From: SAR92 clade bacterium
Lineage (GTDB): Bacteria > Pseudomonadota > Gammaproteobacteria > Pseudomonadales > Porticoccaceae
NCBI GenBank assembly: GCA_018607545.1
Contig: JABBBF010000029.1
Coordinates: 8,821-14,794 of the forward strand
Direction: 5' to 3'
Length of the DNA stretch: 5,974 nt
Shown here: positions 1-5,943 of the stretch, one piece after another
Layout of the letters: every line of letters begins with the position of its first letter
Numbering within the stretch: position 1 is the stretch's first letter
Program-made: the position numbers and the translations under genes
Notes under the pieces: generated by a model
What the model was told of the DNA's origin: nothing
What the model saw: the letters and a program-made list of their open reading frames with translations, nothing else
Database searches by the model: none

Positions 1-8
1 CAGGCCAT

Positions 9-63
9 AAAAAAACCGCGTAACTAATTTAAATTTACCTTTAAAAAATTACGCGGTTTTTTT
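9..63. terminator. Bidirectional rho-independent terminator
   Basis: A perfect 15-bp inverted repeat pairs 9-23 with 49-63 across a 25-nt AT-rich loop. The core is CCGCGTAA/TTACGCGG. An A-run lies on the left arm and a T-run (57-64) on the right, so both strands end in a U tract. It lies 37 bp past the stop of the minus-strand gene at 101-808 and would also stop a plus-strand gene lying left of the window. The loop is longer than usual, but the stem and tracts are typical. Confidence 0.85.
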
Positions 64-100
64 TCGTCTGTAAGAAAGGGTTCTCACCCTGACTGTCTAA

Positions 101-808
101 CTAATTCTCCACTAAAAGAGAAATTGCCGCCAGTGCCTCTGGGTCTTTTGACTTAAGTTTATTGGCAATATGGTGTTGGAAGTAATAGCGAAAATCTTCG
201 CTATTATCTGCTTCAAAAAGGCACTCATCCCCCGGTAGTACCGGCGTGCTGTGGATCTTGCTGTCATCGATAAGCATGCCGCAGACAGTGCCGTCCTGCA
301 GCAGCCTCCAGCTGACTACTTCTTTAAGGGTGATGCTGTGAAATTTATCGGCGGAGAGCACGGCATGGGTGCCAATGGTATCGGGAATTTCCTGAATAAT
401 TTCCAATTCCGAATCACATTGGTACTCGTAGTAGTCTGCAGCAGTTTCAAGTTCGACTATCTTGTGCAGGGGAGCATTGAAAAAAATTTCATCAACACCC
501 TCGTCATAATAACCCTGCCACTGACCATTTAATGGATCGTTAATCTCATCGCAGGCAACCAGCTGGTCGAGCCATGGCACCAGACCTACAACTTCGCCGC
601 TTGTACGCAGCCCCCAGGCGAGGATTTTGATTGAAAATAATTTATCCTGATTCTCTGAGTTGCAGTAGAGCATCTCGAGACCATCCAATTCAGGGGCAAT
701 ACGAATAAGTTTATTACTGAGGCTTTCGGAGAGAGGTTTGCGAGTGAAAATATCAATCACATTGTCATTGGAATGAGAATTCACTGATTTAGAAATTGGT
801 GTGGACAT
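101..808 (-). CDS. Conserved acidic protein of unknown function
   Basis: I do not recognise a named family; the protein looks like a conserved gammaproteobacterial hypothetical. From the chosen start it is 235 aa, soluble and strongly acidic, with no signal peptide or membrane segment. A Ser/Asn-rich N-terminus (1-16) leads into NVIDIFTRKPL (16-26). The central block runs from W65 to about residue 120 and includes LVPWLD, NGQWQGYYD and FFNAPLHKIVEL. A second block at 160-180 repeats the pattern W-x-L-x3-G-x-V-x-G seen at 65-75. The ATG at 817 directly abuts the AAGGAG at 818-823, so it cannot be the site used; the ATG at 808 has 9-nt spacing and is preferred. The gene is monocistronic, divergent from epmC and closed by the terminator at 9-63. 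That the gene is real is well supported; its function is unknown. Confidence 0.85.
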   Translation of the reverse strand: MSTPISKSVNSHSNDNVIDIFTRKPLSESLSNKLIRIAPELDGLEMLYCNSENQDKLFSIKILAWGLRTSGEVVGLVPWLDQLVACDEINDPLNGQWQGYYDEGVDEIFFNAPLHKIVELETAADYYEYQCDSELEIIQEIPDTIGTHAVLSADKFHSITLKEVVSWRLLQDGTVCGMLIDDSKIHSTPVLPGDECLFEADNSEDFRYYFQHHIANKLKSKDPEALAAISLLVEN

Positions 809-817
809 AGGTTGCAT

Positions 818-823
818 CTCCTT
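818..823 (-). promoter_or_regulatory. Shine-Dalgarno site that decides the start of the 101-808 gene
   Basis: Read on the minus strand this is AAGGAG, a strong ribosome binding site. It ends exactly at the ATG at 817 (zero spacing) but lies 9 nt from the ATG at 808. The longer start (two extra residues and a Met) is therefore unlikely. Confidence 0.75.
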
Positions 824-866
824 AACGGGGTTGGAAGGAAACCCTAGCTGAACTATAGCGAGCTAC

Positions 867-895
867 ACTATATAAGGTACCCCAGAATATTTAAA
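867..895 (-). promoter_or_regulatory. Candidate sigma-70 promoter for the minus-strand unknown gene
   Basis: On the minus strand TTTAAA (895-890) and TATAGT (872-867) are separated by 17 bp. The -10 matches consensus at 5 of 6 positions and the -35 at 4 of 6. A second TATAGT lies at 857-852 but has no good -35 at normal spacing. Transcription would start about 50 nt upstream of the ATG at 808. Confidence 0.4.
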
Positions 896-896
896 A

Positions 897-912
897 GCAC
901 AACACTTTGTGC
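897..912. promoter_or_regulatory. Palindrome in divergent intergenic region, possible operator
   Basis: GCACAA and TTGTGC form a perfect inverted repeat with a 4-nt spacer (CACT). It sits between the two divergent promoters, and its right arm coincides with the candidate -35 of the epmC promoter. A dimeric regulator bound here could affect both genes. No regulator is identified, and the spacer is short for many operators. Confidence 0.35.
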
Positions 913-937
913 CGTATAACCAAAACCTCTATATAAT
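907..937 (+). promoter_or_regulatory. Candidate sigma-70 promoter for epmC operon
   Basis: A perfect TATAAT is at 932-937. The best -35 is TTGTGC at 907-912, with a long 19-bp spacer. Transcription would begin around 944, giving a leader of about 33 nt to the GTG at 977 or 54 nt to the ATG at 998. The -10 is convincing; the -35 is weak and overlaps the palindrome, as expected of a promoter helped or blocked by a factor. Confidence 0.5.
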
Positions 938-976
938 TGCGCTGTAGAAACAGTTAACAATAGTTCCCCGGATCAA

Positions 977-1594
977 GTGAGTAAAAGTATAAAGGCTATG
1001 AATTTAGTAATAGCAGCTGAGCAGCGTTTAGAACAGGTTATTGCAGTCTTCGATAATCTTTTTGCATCCGGGTTTAATACCCGCCTTTTGGGAGGCGTCG
1101 TTGAACCTGTCTATATACCAGCAGGCCATTCCGCGGCTGAAGTTATTGTGGATAATAATCACCCGGCTATCTGTGACTATCATCGACTTTACTTTCGTGA
1201 GGATTATTTTTCCAGTGCACTGCATGAGGCGGCCCATTGGTGTATCGCTGGTGCTGAGCGGCGTCTGCAAGTGGATTTTGGCTATTGGTACAATCCCGAC
1301 GGCCGCAGCCCTGAGCAGCAGTTGGTATTTGAAAAAGCAGAGACAAAGCCCCAGGCCCTGGAGTGGATGTTTTCGGTTGCCTGCGGGCAGAAGTTTCGTA
1401 TAAGCGCAGATAATCTGGCGGCTGATTTGAGCGCCAGCGAAAATTTTATTCAGGCTGTTGCTCGCCAAGCCCAGAGTTGGTGTGACAGTCCTATACCCAG
1501 TCGCGGTGAGCGTTTTCTCAATGCCCTGGCTGCACAGTTTGATCAGCCAAATATTCGCTGTTCGGAGCAGTATCAGGTGACTAAACTAACCTAA
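977..1594 (+). CDS. epmC: Elongation factor P hydroxylase EpmC (YfcM family)
   Basis: EpmC hydroxylates the beta-lysyl-lysine on elongation factor P, the last step after EpmB and EpmA; modified EF-P rescues ribosomes stalled at polyproline. The protein matches E. coli YfcM along its length: FNTRL (33-37), EPVYIPA, then the metal-site segment LHEAAHWCIAGAERR with HExxH at H83, E84 and H87, followed by VDFGYWYNPDGR (99-110) and KPQALEW (124-130). The family is a non-canonical metal-dependent hydroxylase built around this HExxH. Length is 205 aa from the GTG at 977 or 198 aa from the ATG at 998, against about 182 in E. coli. Neither start has an ideal ribosome site: GGA lies 4 nt before the GTG and AAAGG 2 nt before the ATG. 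It appears to be the first gene of a three-gene operon. EF-P, EpmA and EpmB are not in the window. Confidence 0.93.
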   Translation: MSKSIKAMNLVIAAEQRLEQVIAVFDNLFASGFNTRLLGGVVEPVYIPAGHSAAEVIVDNNHPAICDYHRLYFREDYFSSALHEAAHWCIAGAERRLQVDFGYWYNPDGRSPEQQLVFEKAETKPQALEWMFSVACGQKFRISADNLAADLSASENFIQAVARQAQSWCDSPIPSRGERFLNALAAQFDQPNIRCSEQYQVTKLT

Positions 1595-1654
1595 ATTAGC
1601 TAAATTAATGCAATGGACTAACTGAAAAAGCGCAGGATTGCGGAGAAAAACCCT

Positions 1655-2560
1655 ATGCAGGCTTACTTAATAGATTCATCCATTTATATTTTTCGCAGTT
1701 ATTTTTCACTGCCGGATAATTGGCAGGCCCTGGATTCAGGCCATCCCACCAATGCTGTCTTTGGTTTTACCGGTTTTCTGCTCGACCTGCTGCGCAATAA
1801 AAATCCCGAGCATCTTTTCTGTGCTTTTGATGAAAGCCTGCGCACTGGCTTCCGGCATAATTTATGTCCCGATTACAAAGCCAATCGCGAGCTGCCCGAT
1901 GAAGCCCTGGCCTTTCAGTTAAATGCCTGTCGCCAGCTGTGCAGGGTGCTGGGTATTGCCGAGATGGCTTCGAACACCTATGAAGCGGACGATCTAATTG
2001 CCGCTGTGGCGCAAAAGGTCAGGCTGGAAAATGCCCAGCCAGTAATTGTCACCAGAGATAAGGATCTCACCCAGATTATTGAGGCGGATGATCTGTACTG
2101 GGATTTTGGCAAGGCACCGCCCAAGACCCAGCGCCAAGTGGAAAAGGATCTCGATTTGGGTTGCCAACAGATGGCTGACTTTCTCGCCCTGACTGGGGAT
2201 AGCAGTGATAATATTGCCGGCGTTCCCGGTGTCGGTGCTAAAACCGCGAAACAGTTGCTGATGCATTATGCGAATATTGACACCATACTGGAGCATCTAG
2301 ACCAGCTGCAGGATCTGCCGATTCGCGGCGCTGCAAAATTGGCCGATAAGCTGGATAACTGTCGTGAGCAGTTATTGCTGTCGCGACAACTGACGACCAT
2401 TGTTGCCGATATTGATAAGGCACCAGATCTGGCCCAGATTAGTTGGCAGGGTATTCACCTGGATGGCTTTGAACTATTTTGCGATGAGATGGGTTTTGGT
2501 AGCAGGTTTAATGAGCGTGCCAAACAGTTAAAATCTCGACAGACAGAGGTTATTTGGTAG
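1655..2560 (+). CDS. Stand-alone 5'-3' exonuclease / flap endonuclease (PolA N-domain type)
   Basis: This is a 301-aa structure-specific 5' nuclease like the N-terminal domain of DNA polymerase I, probably acting on flaps and RNA primers in replication or repair. The PIN-like part runs from about 1 to 165. It holds metal-binding acidic residues D7, D59, E110-x-D112-D113 (in YEADDL) and D135-x-D137 (TRDKD), plus the substrate-contacting segment DYKANR (73-78). Next come D182 and D185 in TGDSSDNIAGVPGVG and a helix-three-turn-helix at about 189-202 (GVPGVGAKTAKQLL). The acidic set is complete, unlike E. coli Xni/ExoIX, which lacks the last pair, so I withhold the symbol xni. No polymerase domain follows. 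GGAG at 1642-1645 lies 9 nt before the ATG. The gene begins 60 bp after epmC and ends 37 bp before the proposed pdxB start, which suggests cotranscription. Confidence 0.9.
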   Translation: MQAYLIDSSIYIFRSYFSLPDNWQALDSGHPTNAVFGFTGFLLDLLRNKNPEHLFCAFDESLRTGFRHNLCPDYKANRELPDEALAFQLNACRQLCRVLGIAEMASNTYEADDLIAAVAQKVRLENAQPVIVTRDKDLTQIIEADDLYWDFGKAPPKTQRQVEKDLDLGCQQMADFLALTGDSSDNIAGVPGVGAKTAKQLLMHYANIDTILEHLDQLQDLPIRGAAKLADKLDNCREQLLLSRQLTTIVADIDKAPDLAQISWQGIHLDGFELFCDEMGFGSRFNERAKQLKSRQTEVIW

Positions 2561-2585
2561 CCGGGTTAAAAAAATAATAAATAAT

Positions 2586-2589
2586 GGGA
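2586..2589 (+). promoter_or_regulatory. Shine-Dalgarno site supporting a CTG start of pdxB
   Basis: GGGA lies 8 nt upstream of the CTG at 2598, which is good spacing. The later in-frame ATG codons at 2622 and 2628 have no purine-rich site at a suitable distance; the sequence before them is TGATCAAAAT. Confidence 0.5.
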
Positions 2590-2597
2590 ATTCCATT

Positions 2598-3713
2598 CTG
2601 AAAATTGTAGCTGATCAAAATATGTTGATGGTCGATGAGTTTTTTGGCCATTTGGGAAGTATTACCTATCTCCCGGGACGTCGTATCTCTGCGGCGGATG
2701 TTGCCGATGCCGATATGCTGTTGGTGCGCTCGGTGACCAGAGTGGATCGAGAGCTGCTGAAGGGCTCTTCTGTAGCCTTTGTCGGCTCGGCTACCATAGG
2801 CACAGATCATGTTGATCAAGTCTATCTCGACCAGCGGGGGATTCGCTTTGCCCATGCACCCGGTTGCAATGCCAATGCGGTGGTTCAGTACGATCTTTCA
2901 GTGTTGAGCAATCTTCAGCCGGATTGGCAGCAGTGTACCCTGGGCATCGTTGGCTGCGGTAATGTCGGCAGCAGGGTCTATCGCACCCTAAAGAGCCTTG
3001 GTGTTAAATGTCGTGTCTACGATCCGTTTCTCAGTGCCGAACAGATTCCAGACTCGATGGATTTCCAGTCAGTACTGGCGGCAGATATTATCTGTGTGCA
3101 TACACCATTGACCACTGAGGGTCCATTCCCGACGAAGTATTTATTTAATGCCGAAGTGTTGGCAGGCCTCTCCGAAAACACATTGCTGATCAATGCTGGC
3201 CGTGGCGCGGTTATCGATAATGGCGCACTGTTACAGCGGCTAAAAAGTGGATCAAAATTGCGAGTGGCGCTGGATGTTTGGGAGTCGGAGCCGAATATTA
3301 ACCCTGAGTTACTAGAGCGGGTTTTGTTGGCAACGCCTCATATAGCAGGGTATAGCCGGGAAGGTAAGATTAGAGGCACAGAGATGCTGGCGGAGGATTA
3401 TTATCAGTGGTCAGGTAAAGCCACTGCTAAAAAGGGTCAGGGTGCGGAAAGCACTGCACAGGTTGTTCAGGGGGAAAACTTATCGCAGATTGTTCTCGCT
3501 GCCTATGATGTTGCCGATGATGATCGACGGATGCGCGAGGCTATAAGTAATTTATCTAGTGGCAAGCAACCTGCTGGCAGACAACCTGATTCAGTTGCAG
3601 AGGTATTTGATCGGCTGCGCAGAGACTACCCCCAGCGCCATGAGTTTACTCACTTCAGCGCTGAGGTGCCTAGCTCCATAAGTGATCAGGCGCGACTACT
3701 GGGCTTTATCTGA
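2598..3713 (+). CDS. pdxB: 4-phosphoerythronate dehydrogenase PdxB, probable CTG start
   Basis: PdxB oxidises 4-phosphoerythronate to 2-oxo-3-hydroxy-4-phosphobutanoate, the second step of DXP-dependent pyridoxal phosphate synthesis, in the cytoplasm. It is a D-2-hydroxyacid dehydrogenase. In the 371-aa form the substrate half includes VRSVTRVD and GSATIGTDHVD. The Rossmann motif GCGNVG is at 119-124, with an NAD-ribose Asp at D142. The catalytic triad is R202 (NAGRGAVID), E231 (WESEP) and H248 (TPHIAGYS), with family spacing. The C-terminal PdxB dimerisation domain ends in FDRLRRDYPQRHEF. The first in-frame ATG (2622) would remove KIVADQN, which aligns with the conserved first strand MKIxxDEN, and it lacks a ribosome site. 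The CTG at 2598 falls exactly at the family Met and has GGGA 8 nt upstream. ATT at 2595 is a less likely alternative. It is the last gene of the probable epmC-exonuclease-pdxB operon. Confidence 0.9.
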   Translation: MKIVADQNMLMVDEFFGHLGSITYLPGRRISAADVADADMLLVRSVTRVDRELLKGSSVAFVGSATIGTDHVDQVYLDQRGIRFAHAPGCNANAVVQYDLSVLSNLQPDWQQCTLGIVGCGNVGSRVYRTLKSLGVKCRVYDPFLSAEQIPDSMDFQSVLAADIICVHTPLTTEGPFPTKYLFNAEVLAGLSENTLLINAGRGAVIDNGALLQRLKSGSKLRVALDVWESEPNINPELLERVLLATPHIAGYSREGKIRGTEMLAEDYYQWSGKATAKKGQGAESTAQVVQGENLSQIVLAAYDVADDDRRMREAISNLSSGKQPAGRQPDSVAEVFDRLRRDYPQRHEFTHFSAEVPSSISDQARLLGFI

Positions 3714-3715
3714 TT

Positions 3716-5056
3716 TTAGGCTTCGCTTGATTTGGCAATCTCGCCAAATGCACCGGCAATCATTGATTCGGTAATCGGCACTTCCCGACCACTCTTATCA
3801 ATCATTGCCGCGCCATTTAAATTGTTTCTGCTCTCAGTTTGCTGTTCTCGCAATCGTCCCAAAAAGGCTGCCAGACGCTCAATTGCAGCGGTTAATTGGT
3901 CTTTATCTGGCAGGAATACAATACGGAAATGCTGTTTGTCAGCAGTGTTAAATGCGCTGCCCTGAACCAGCAGAACGCGCTCCTGTTTAAGCAGTTCCAG
4001 CACCAGGTTTTGGTCGTCGAGAATTGGATACACTTCTGGATCCAGCTTTGGAAACAGATACATGGCAGATTTTGGTTTTACACAGCTAACGCCAGGTATC
4101 TTGGTGATCATGTCATAGGCCAGGTCTCGCTGCTCTAAAAGTCTGCCGCCGGGTAGGATTAGATCTTCAATGCTCTGGTAGCCACCCAGTGCAGTCTGCA
4201 CAGCTAACATTGCCGGCACATTGGCACAGAGCCGCATCGAGGCGAGCATTTCCAGCCCCTCAATATAGCTGGCAGCGCGCTGTTTAGCGCCGGAGATAAC
4301 CACCCAGCCAGAGCGAAATCCGGCTAGGCGATAGGTTTTCGAGAGGCCGTTAAAGGACAGGCAGAGGGAATTTTTTGCCAGGGTTGCCAGAGGTACATGT
4401 TGGGCTTTGTCGTAGAGAATGCGATCGTAAATCTCATCGGCAAATATCACCAGGTTATGTTTTTCGGCCAGGGCGACTATCTGCTTTAGATTGTTTTCGC
4501 TGTACACCGCACCAGTGGGATTGTTTGGGTTGATAACCACAATACCCTTTGTTTGCGGGGTAATTTTACTTTCGATATCGGCAATATCCGGTTGCCAATC
4601 GTCAGCTTCATCGCAGAGATAATGTTGCGGTGTACCGCCGGCCATAGAGACAGCGGCAGTCCATAGGGGATAGTCAGGGGAGGGGATAAGTATCTCATCT
4701 CCGTCATTGAGCAGTGCCTGCATCGACATAACAATAAGCTCACTGACACCGTTGCCCATAATAACGTCATCGACAACAACGTTTTCTATACCCTGGGTCT
4801 GGGCGCGCTGCATCACTGCTTTGCGTGCTGCAAACAGACCCTTTGAGTGGCAGTAGCCCTGAGCATTACGGATATTGTGAATCACGTCGTGCATAATTTC
4901 ATCTGGTGCATCGAGGCCAAAGGCGCCGGGATTGCCAATATTTAATTTAATAATTCGTTGGCCTTCTTCCTCAAGCAAGTTAGCATGATCGAGGACTGGC
5001 CCGCGAATGTCGTAGCAGACATTGGCTAATTTATGAGACTTTTGTAAATCAGTCAT
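3716..5056 (-). CDS. alaA: Alanine aminotransferase AlaA (glutamate-pyruvate) with C-terminal extension
   Basis: AlaA is a cytoplasmic PLP enzyme of aminotransferase class I that transfers the amino group of glutamate to pyruvate, making alanine. The protein follows E. coli AlaA closely from the first residues (KSHKLANVCYDIRGP). The PLP lysine is K240 in SFNGLSKTYRLAGFR. N179 (NPNNPTG), D207 and Y210 (FADEIYD) contact the cofactor, and R378 (HFRIV) should bind the substrate carboxylate. GLEMLASMRLCANVPA (267-282) is a family signature. The E. coli enzyme ends near residue 405; here about 40 residues follow, rich in polar residues and ending in a segment with MIDKSGREVPITESMI (418-433). The ATG is the only sensible start because TAA lies in frame just upstream, yet its leader is purely AT-rich with no Shine-Dalgarno. 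It converges on pdxB with 2 bp between stops and diverges from the DUF1499 gene. Confidence 0.95.
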   Translation of the reverse strand: MTDLQKSHKLANVCYDIRGPVLDHANLLEEEGQRIIKLNIGNPGAFGLDAPDEIMHDVIHNIRNAQGYCHSKGLFAARKAVMQRAQTQGIENVVVDDVIMGNGVSELIVMSMQALLNDGDEILIPSPDYPLWTAAVSMAGGTPQHYLCDEADDWQPDIADIESKITPQTKGIVVINPNNPTGAVYSENNLKQIVALAEKHNLVIFADEIYDRILYDKAQHVPLATLAKNSLCLSFNGLSKTYRLAGFRSGWVVISGAKQRAASYIEGLEMLASMRLCANVPAMLAVQTALGGYQSIEDLILPGGRLLEQRDLAYDMITKIPGVSCVKPKSAMYLFPKLDPEVYPILDDQNLVLELLKQERVLLVQGSAFNTADKQHFRIVFLPDKDQLTAAIERLAAFLGRLREQQTESRNNLNGAAMIDKSGREVPITESMIAGAFGEIAKSSEA

Positions 5057-5117
5057 TTTTTTATATTTTATAAGAGTGGCATTTAGACCGCTTATTGTAG
5101 CTAAACAAATCTGGTGA

Positions 5118-5123
5118 GGGGAG
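5118..5123 (+). promoter_or_regulatory. Shine-Dalgarno site that decides the start of the DUF1499 gene
   Basis: GGGGAG (within GAGGGGAG) ends 5 nt before the ATG at 5129. The in-frame GTG at 5114 overlaps this ribosome site and has none of its own, so the shorter form is preferred. Confidence 0.75.
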
Positions 5124-5128
5124 TTTTA

Positions 5129-5869
5129 ATGAAAATAATAAATTGGCTGGGTCCCAGTGCATTTTTAGCCGCAGTGATTTCCACCCTTGGATATCGTTTT
5201 GGTTTTTTGCATTTCCGTCTTTCCCTGGTGGTTTTTGCTATAGCACTAATTGTCTGCACGCTGGTTTTAGTGGCGGGGATTTACAAGCTGGCTATTAGTA
5301 TTTATAGGCGGCGGCGCTTTCCAGTTGAGTTGGTGCCGCTGCTTCTGGCCTGCGCTCTAATACCTGTGTTGACTGTTAGTAATGTGGGTGCCGGTGCATT
5401 GAGTGCCACAATGATTCACGACATAACTACCGATGTTGATAATCCGCCGGCGTTTGTATTTATCAAACCCGATGACGGTTTTCGTATTAACTCGCTGGTC
5501 TACCCCGGTGGGGAGGTCAGTGCTAAACAGCTTTCAGCTTATCCCGATATTAAAACTTATATAACCTCACTGCCTCCGCGGCGAGTTTTCCAAAAGGCGG
5601 TTTTTGCCGGCAGTTTGTTGGGTTGGGAAATTATTGCTACAGATTTGCCAGGCTTGCGCTATGAAGCGGTGGCCAAGACGCCGCTATTTGGATTTGTCGA
5701 TGATATAGCGGTTCGTATAACGCCATTTGTAGATGGAGGAAGTGCGGTTGATCTCCGCTCTATGTCCCGGGTTGGCATAACAGACTTGGGAACTAATGCC
5801 AAGCGTATCCGCAGTTTTTTGGCTGAGTTGGAGGCGGTGCTGGAGCAAGAATTAATAAATCAGCAATAG
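5129..5869 (+). CDS. Membrane-anchored DUF1499 family protein
   Basis: The protein is 246 aa with two parts. The N-terminal third holds three hydrophobic segments, about residues 7-25, 32-56 and 66-84, with RYRRR-like basic residues (YRRRRF, 59-64) between the second and third. That basic cluster suggests the second-third loop is cytoplasmic. The rest is a DUF1499 domain, recognised by IHDITTDVDNPP (96-107), TPLFGFVDDIAVRI (184-197) and VDLRSMSRVGITDLG (207-221), followed by NAKRIRSFL. By topology it should lie on the periplasmic side, though this is inferred. The biochemical role of DUF1499 is not established. The start at 5129 is chosen for GGGGAG 5 nt upstream. It is divergent from alaA across 72 bp. 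No hairpin with a T-run follows, so some transcripts may run on into the tRNA gene. Confidence 0.82.
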   Translation: MKIINWLGPSAFLAAVISTLGYRFGFLHFRLSLVVFAIALIVCTLVLVAGIYKLAISIYRRRRFPVELVPLLLACALIPVLTVSNVGAGALSATMIHDITTDVDNPPAFVFIKPDDGFRINSLVYPGGEVSAKQLSAYPDIKTYITSLPPRRVFQKAVFAGSLLGWEIIATDLPGLRYEAVAKTPLFGFVDDIAVRITPFVDGGSAVDLRSMSRVGITDLGTNAKRIRSFLAELEAVLEQELINQQ

Positions 5870-5893
5870 TCCTAAAAATAAGCTGTCTGAGGC

Positions 5894-5922
5894 TTGACAG
5901 TGTCCGGTCAGCTACTTATTAT
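5894..5922 (+). promoter_or_regulatory. Strong sigma-70 promoter of the tRNA-Glu gene, with GC-rich discriminator
   Basis: A perfect TTGACA (5894-5899) and TATTAT (5917-5922, 5 of 6) are separated by exactly 17 bp. The discriminator GCGCGCC (5923-5929) follows directly. Such GC-rich discriminators are typical of stable-RNA promoters under stringent (ppGpp/DksA) control. Transcription would start near 5929, leaving a leader of about 15 nt before the tRNA. Confidence 0.85.
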
Positions 5923-5943
5923 GCGCGCCTCCTAGCCAATCAC

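Noticed and set aside
77..90. AGGGT/ACCCT small hairpin between the unknown gene and its terminator
   Set aside because: Five base pairs with a 4-nt loop and no T-run; common by chance and not needed given the strong terminator at 9-63.
251..532. Plus-strand open frame of 93 codons
   Set aside because: It lies antisense within the acidic unknown gene, has no ribosome site and gives a composition unlike a folded protein.
1028..1468. Minus-strand open frame of 146 codons, and a plus-strand frame at 1041-1403
   Set aside because: Both overlap epmC, whose protein is recognisable along its whole length; these are shadow frames.
1581..1608. CTAAA-rich short repeats after epmC
   Set aside because: Three short AT-rich near-copies with irregular spacing at a stop codon; too simple to call a repeat or regulatory site.
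1994..2855. Minus-strand frames at 1994-2296, 2238-2423 and 2550-2855
   Set aside because: All are antisense to the exonuclease or pdxB coding regions and show no motif or start signal.
3730..3749. 7-bp hairpin ATTTGGC/GCCAAAT as a terminator for pdxB
   Set aside because: No T-run follows on either strand, and it encodes conserved-looking residues at the end of AlaA (FGEIAKS).
3732..4779. Frames inside alaA (3732-3965 and 3896-4138 plus strand, 4486-4779 minus strand)
   Set aside because: AlaA homology is continuous across the region; these are alternative-frame readings without ribosome sites.
5883..5900. CTGTC/GACAG hairpin as a terminator for the DUF1499 gene
   Set aside because: The stem is only 5 bp, has no T-run, and its right arm is part of the tRNA promoter -35 element.
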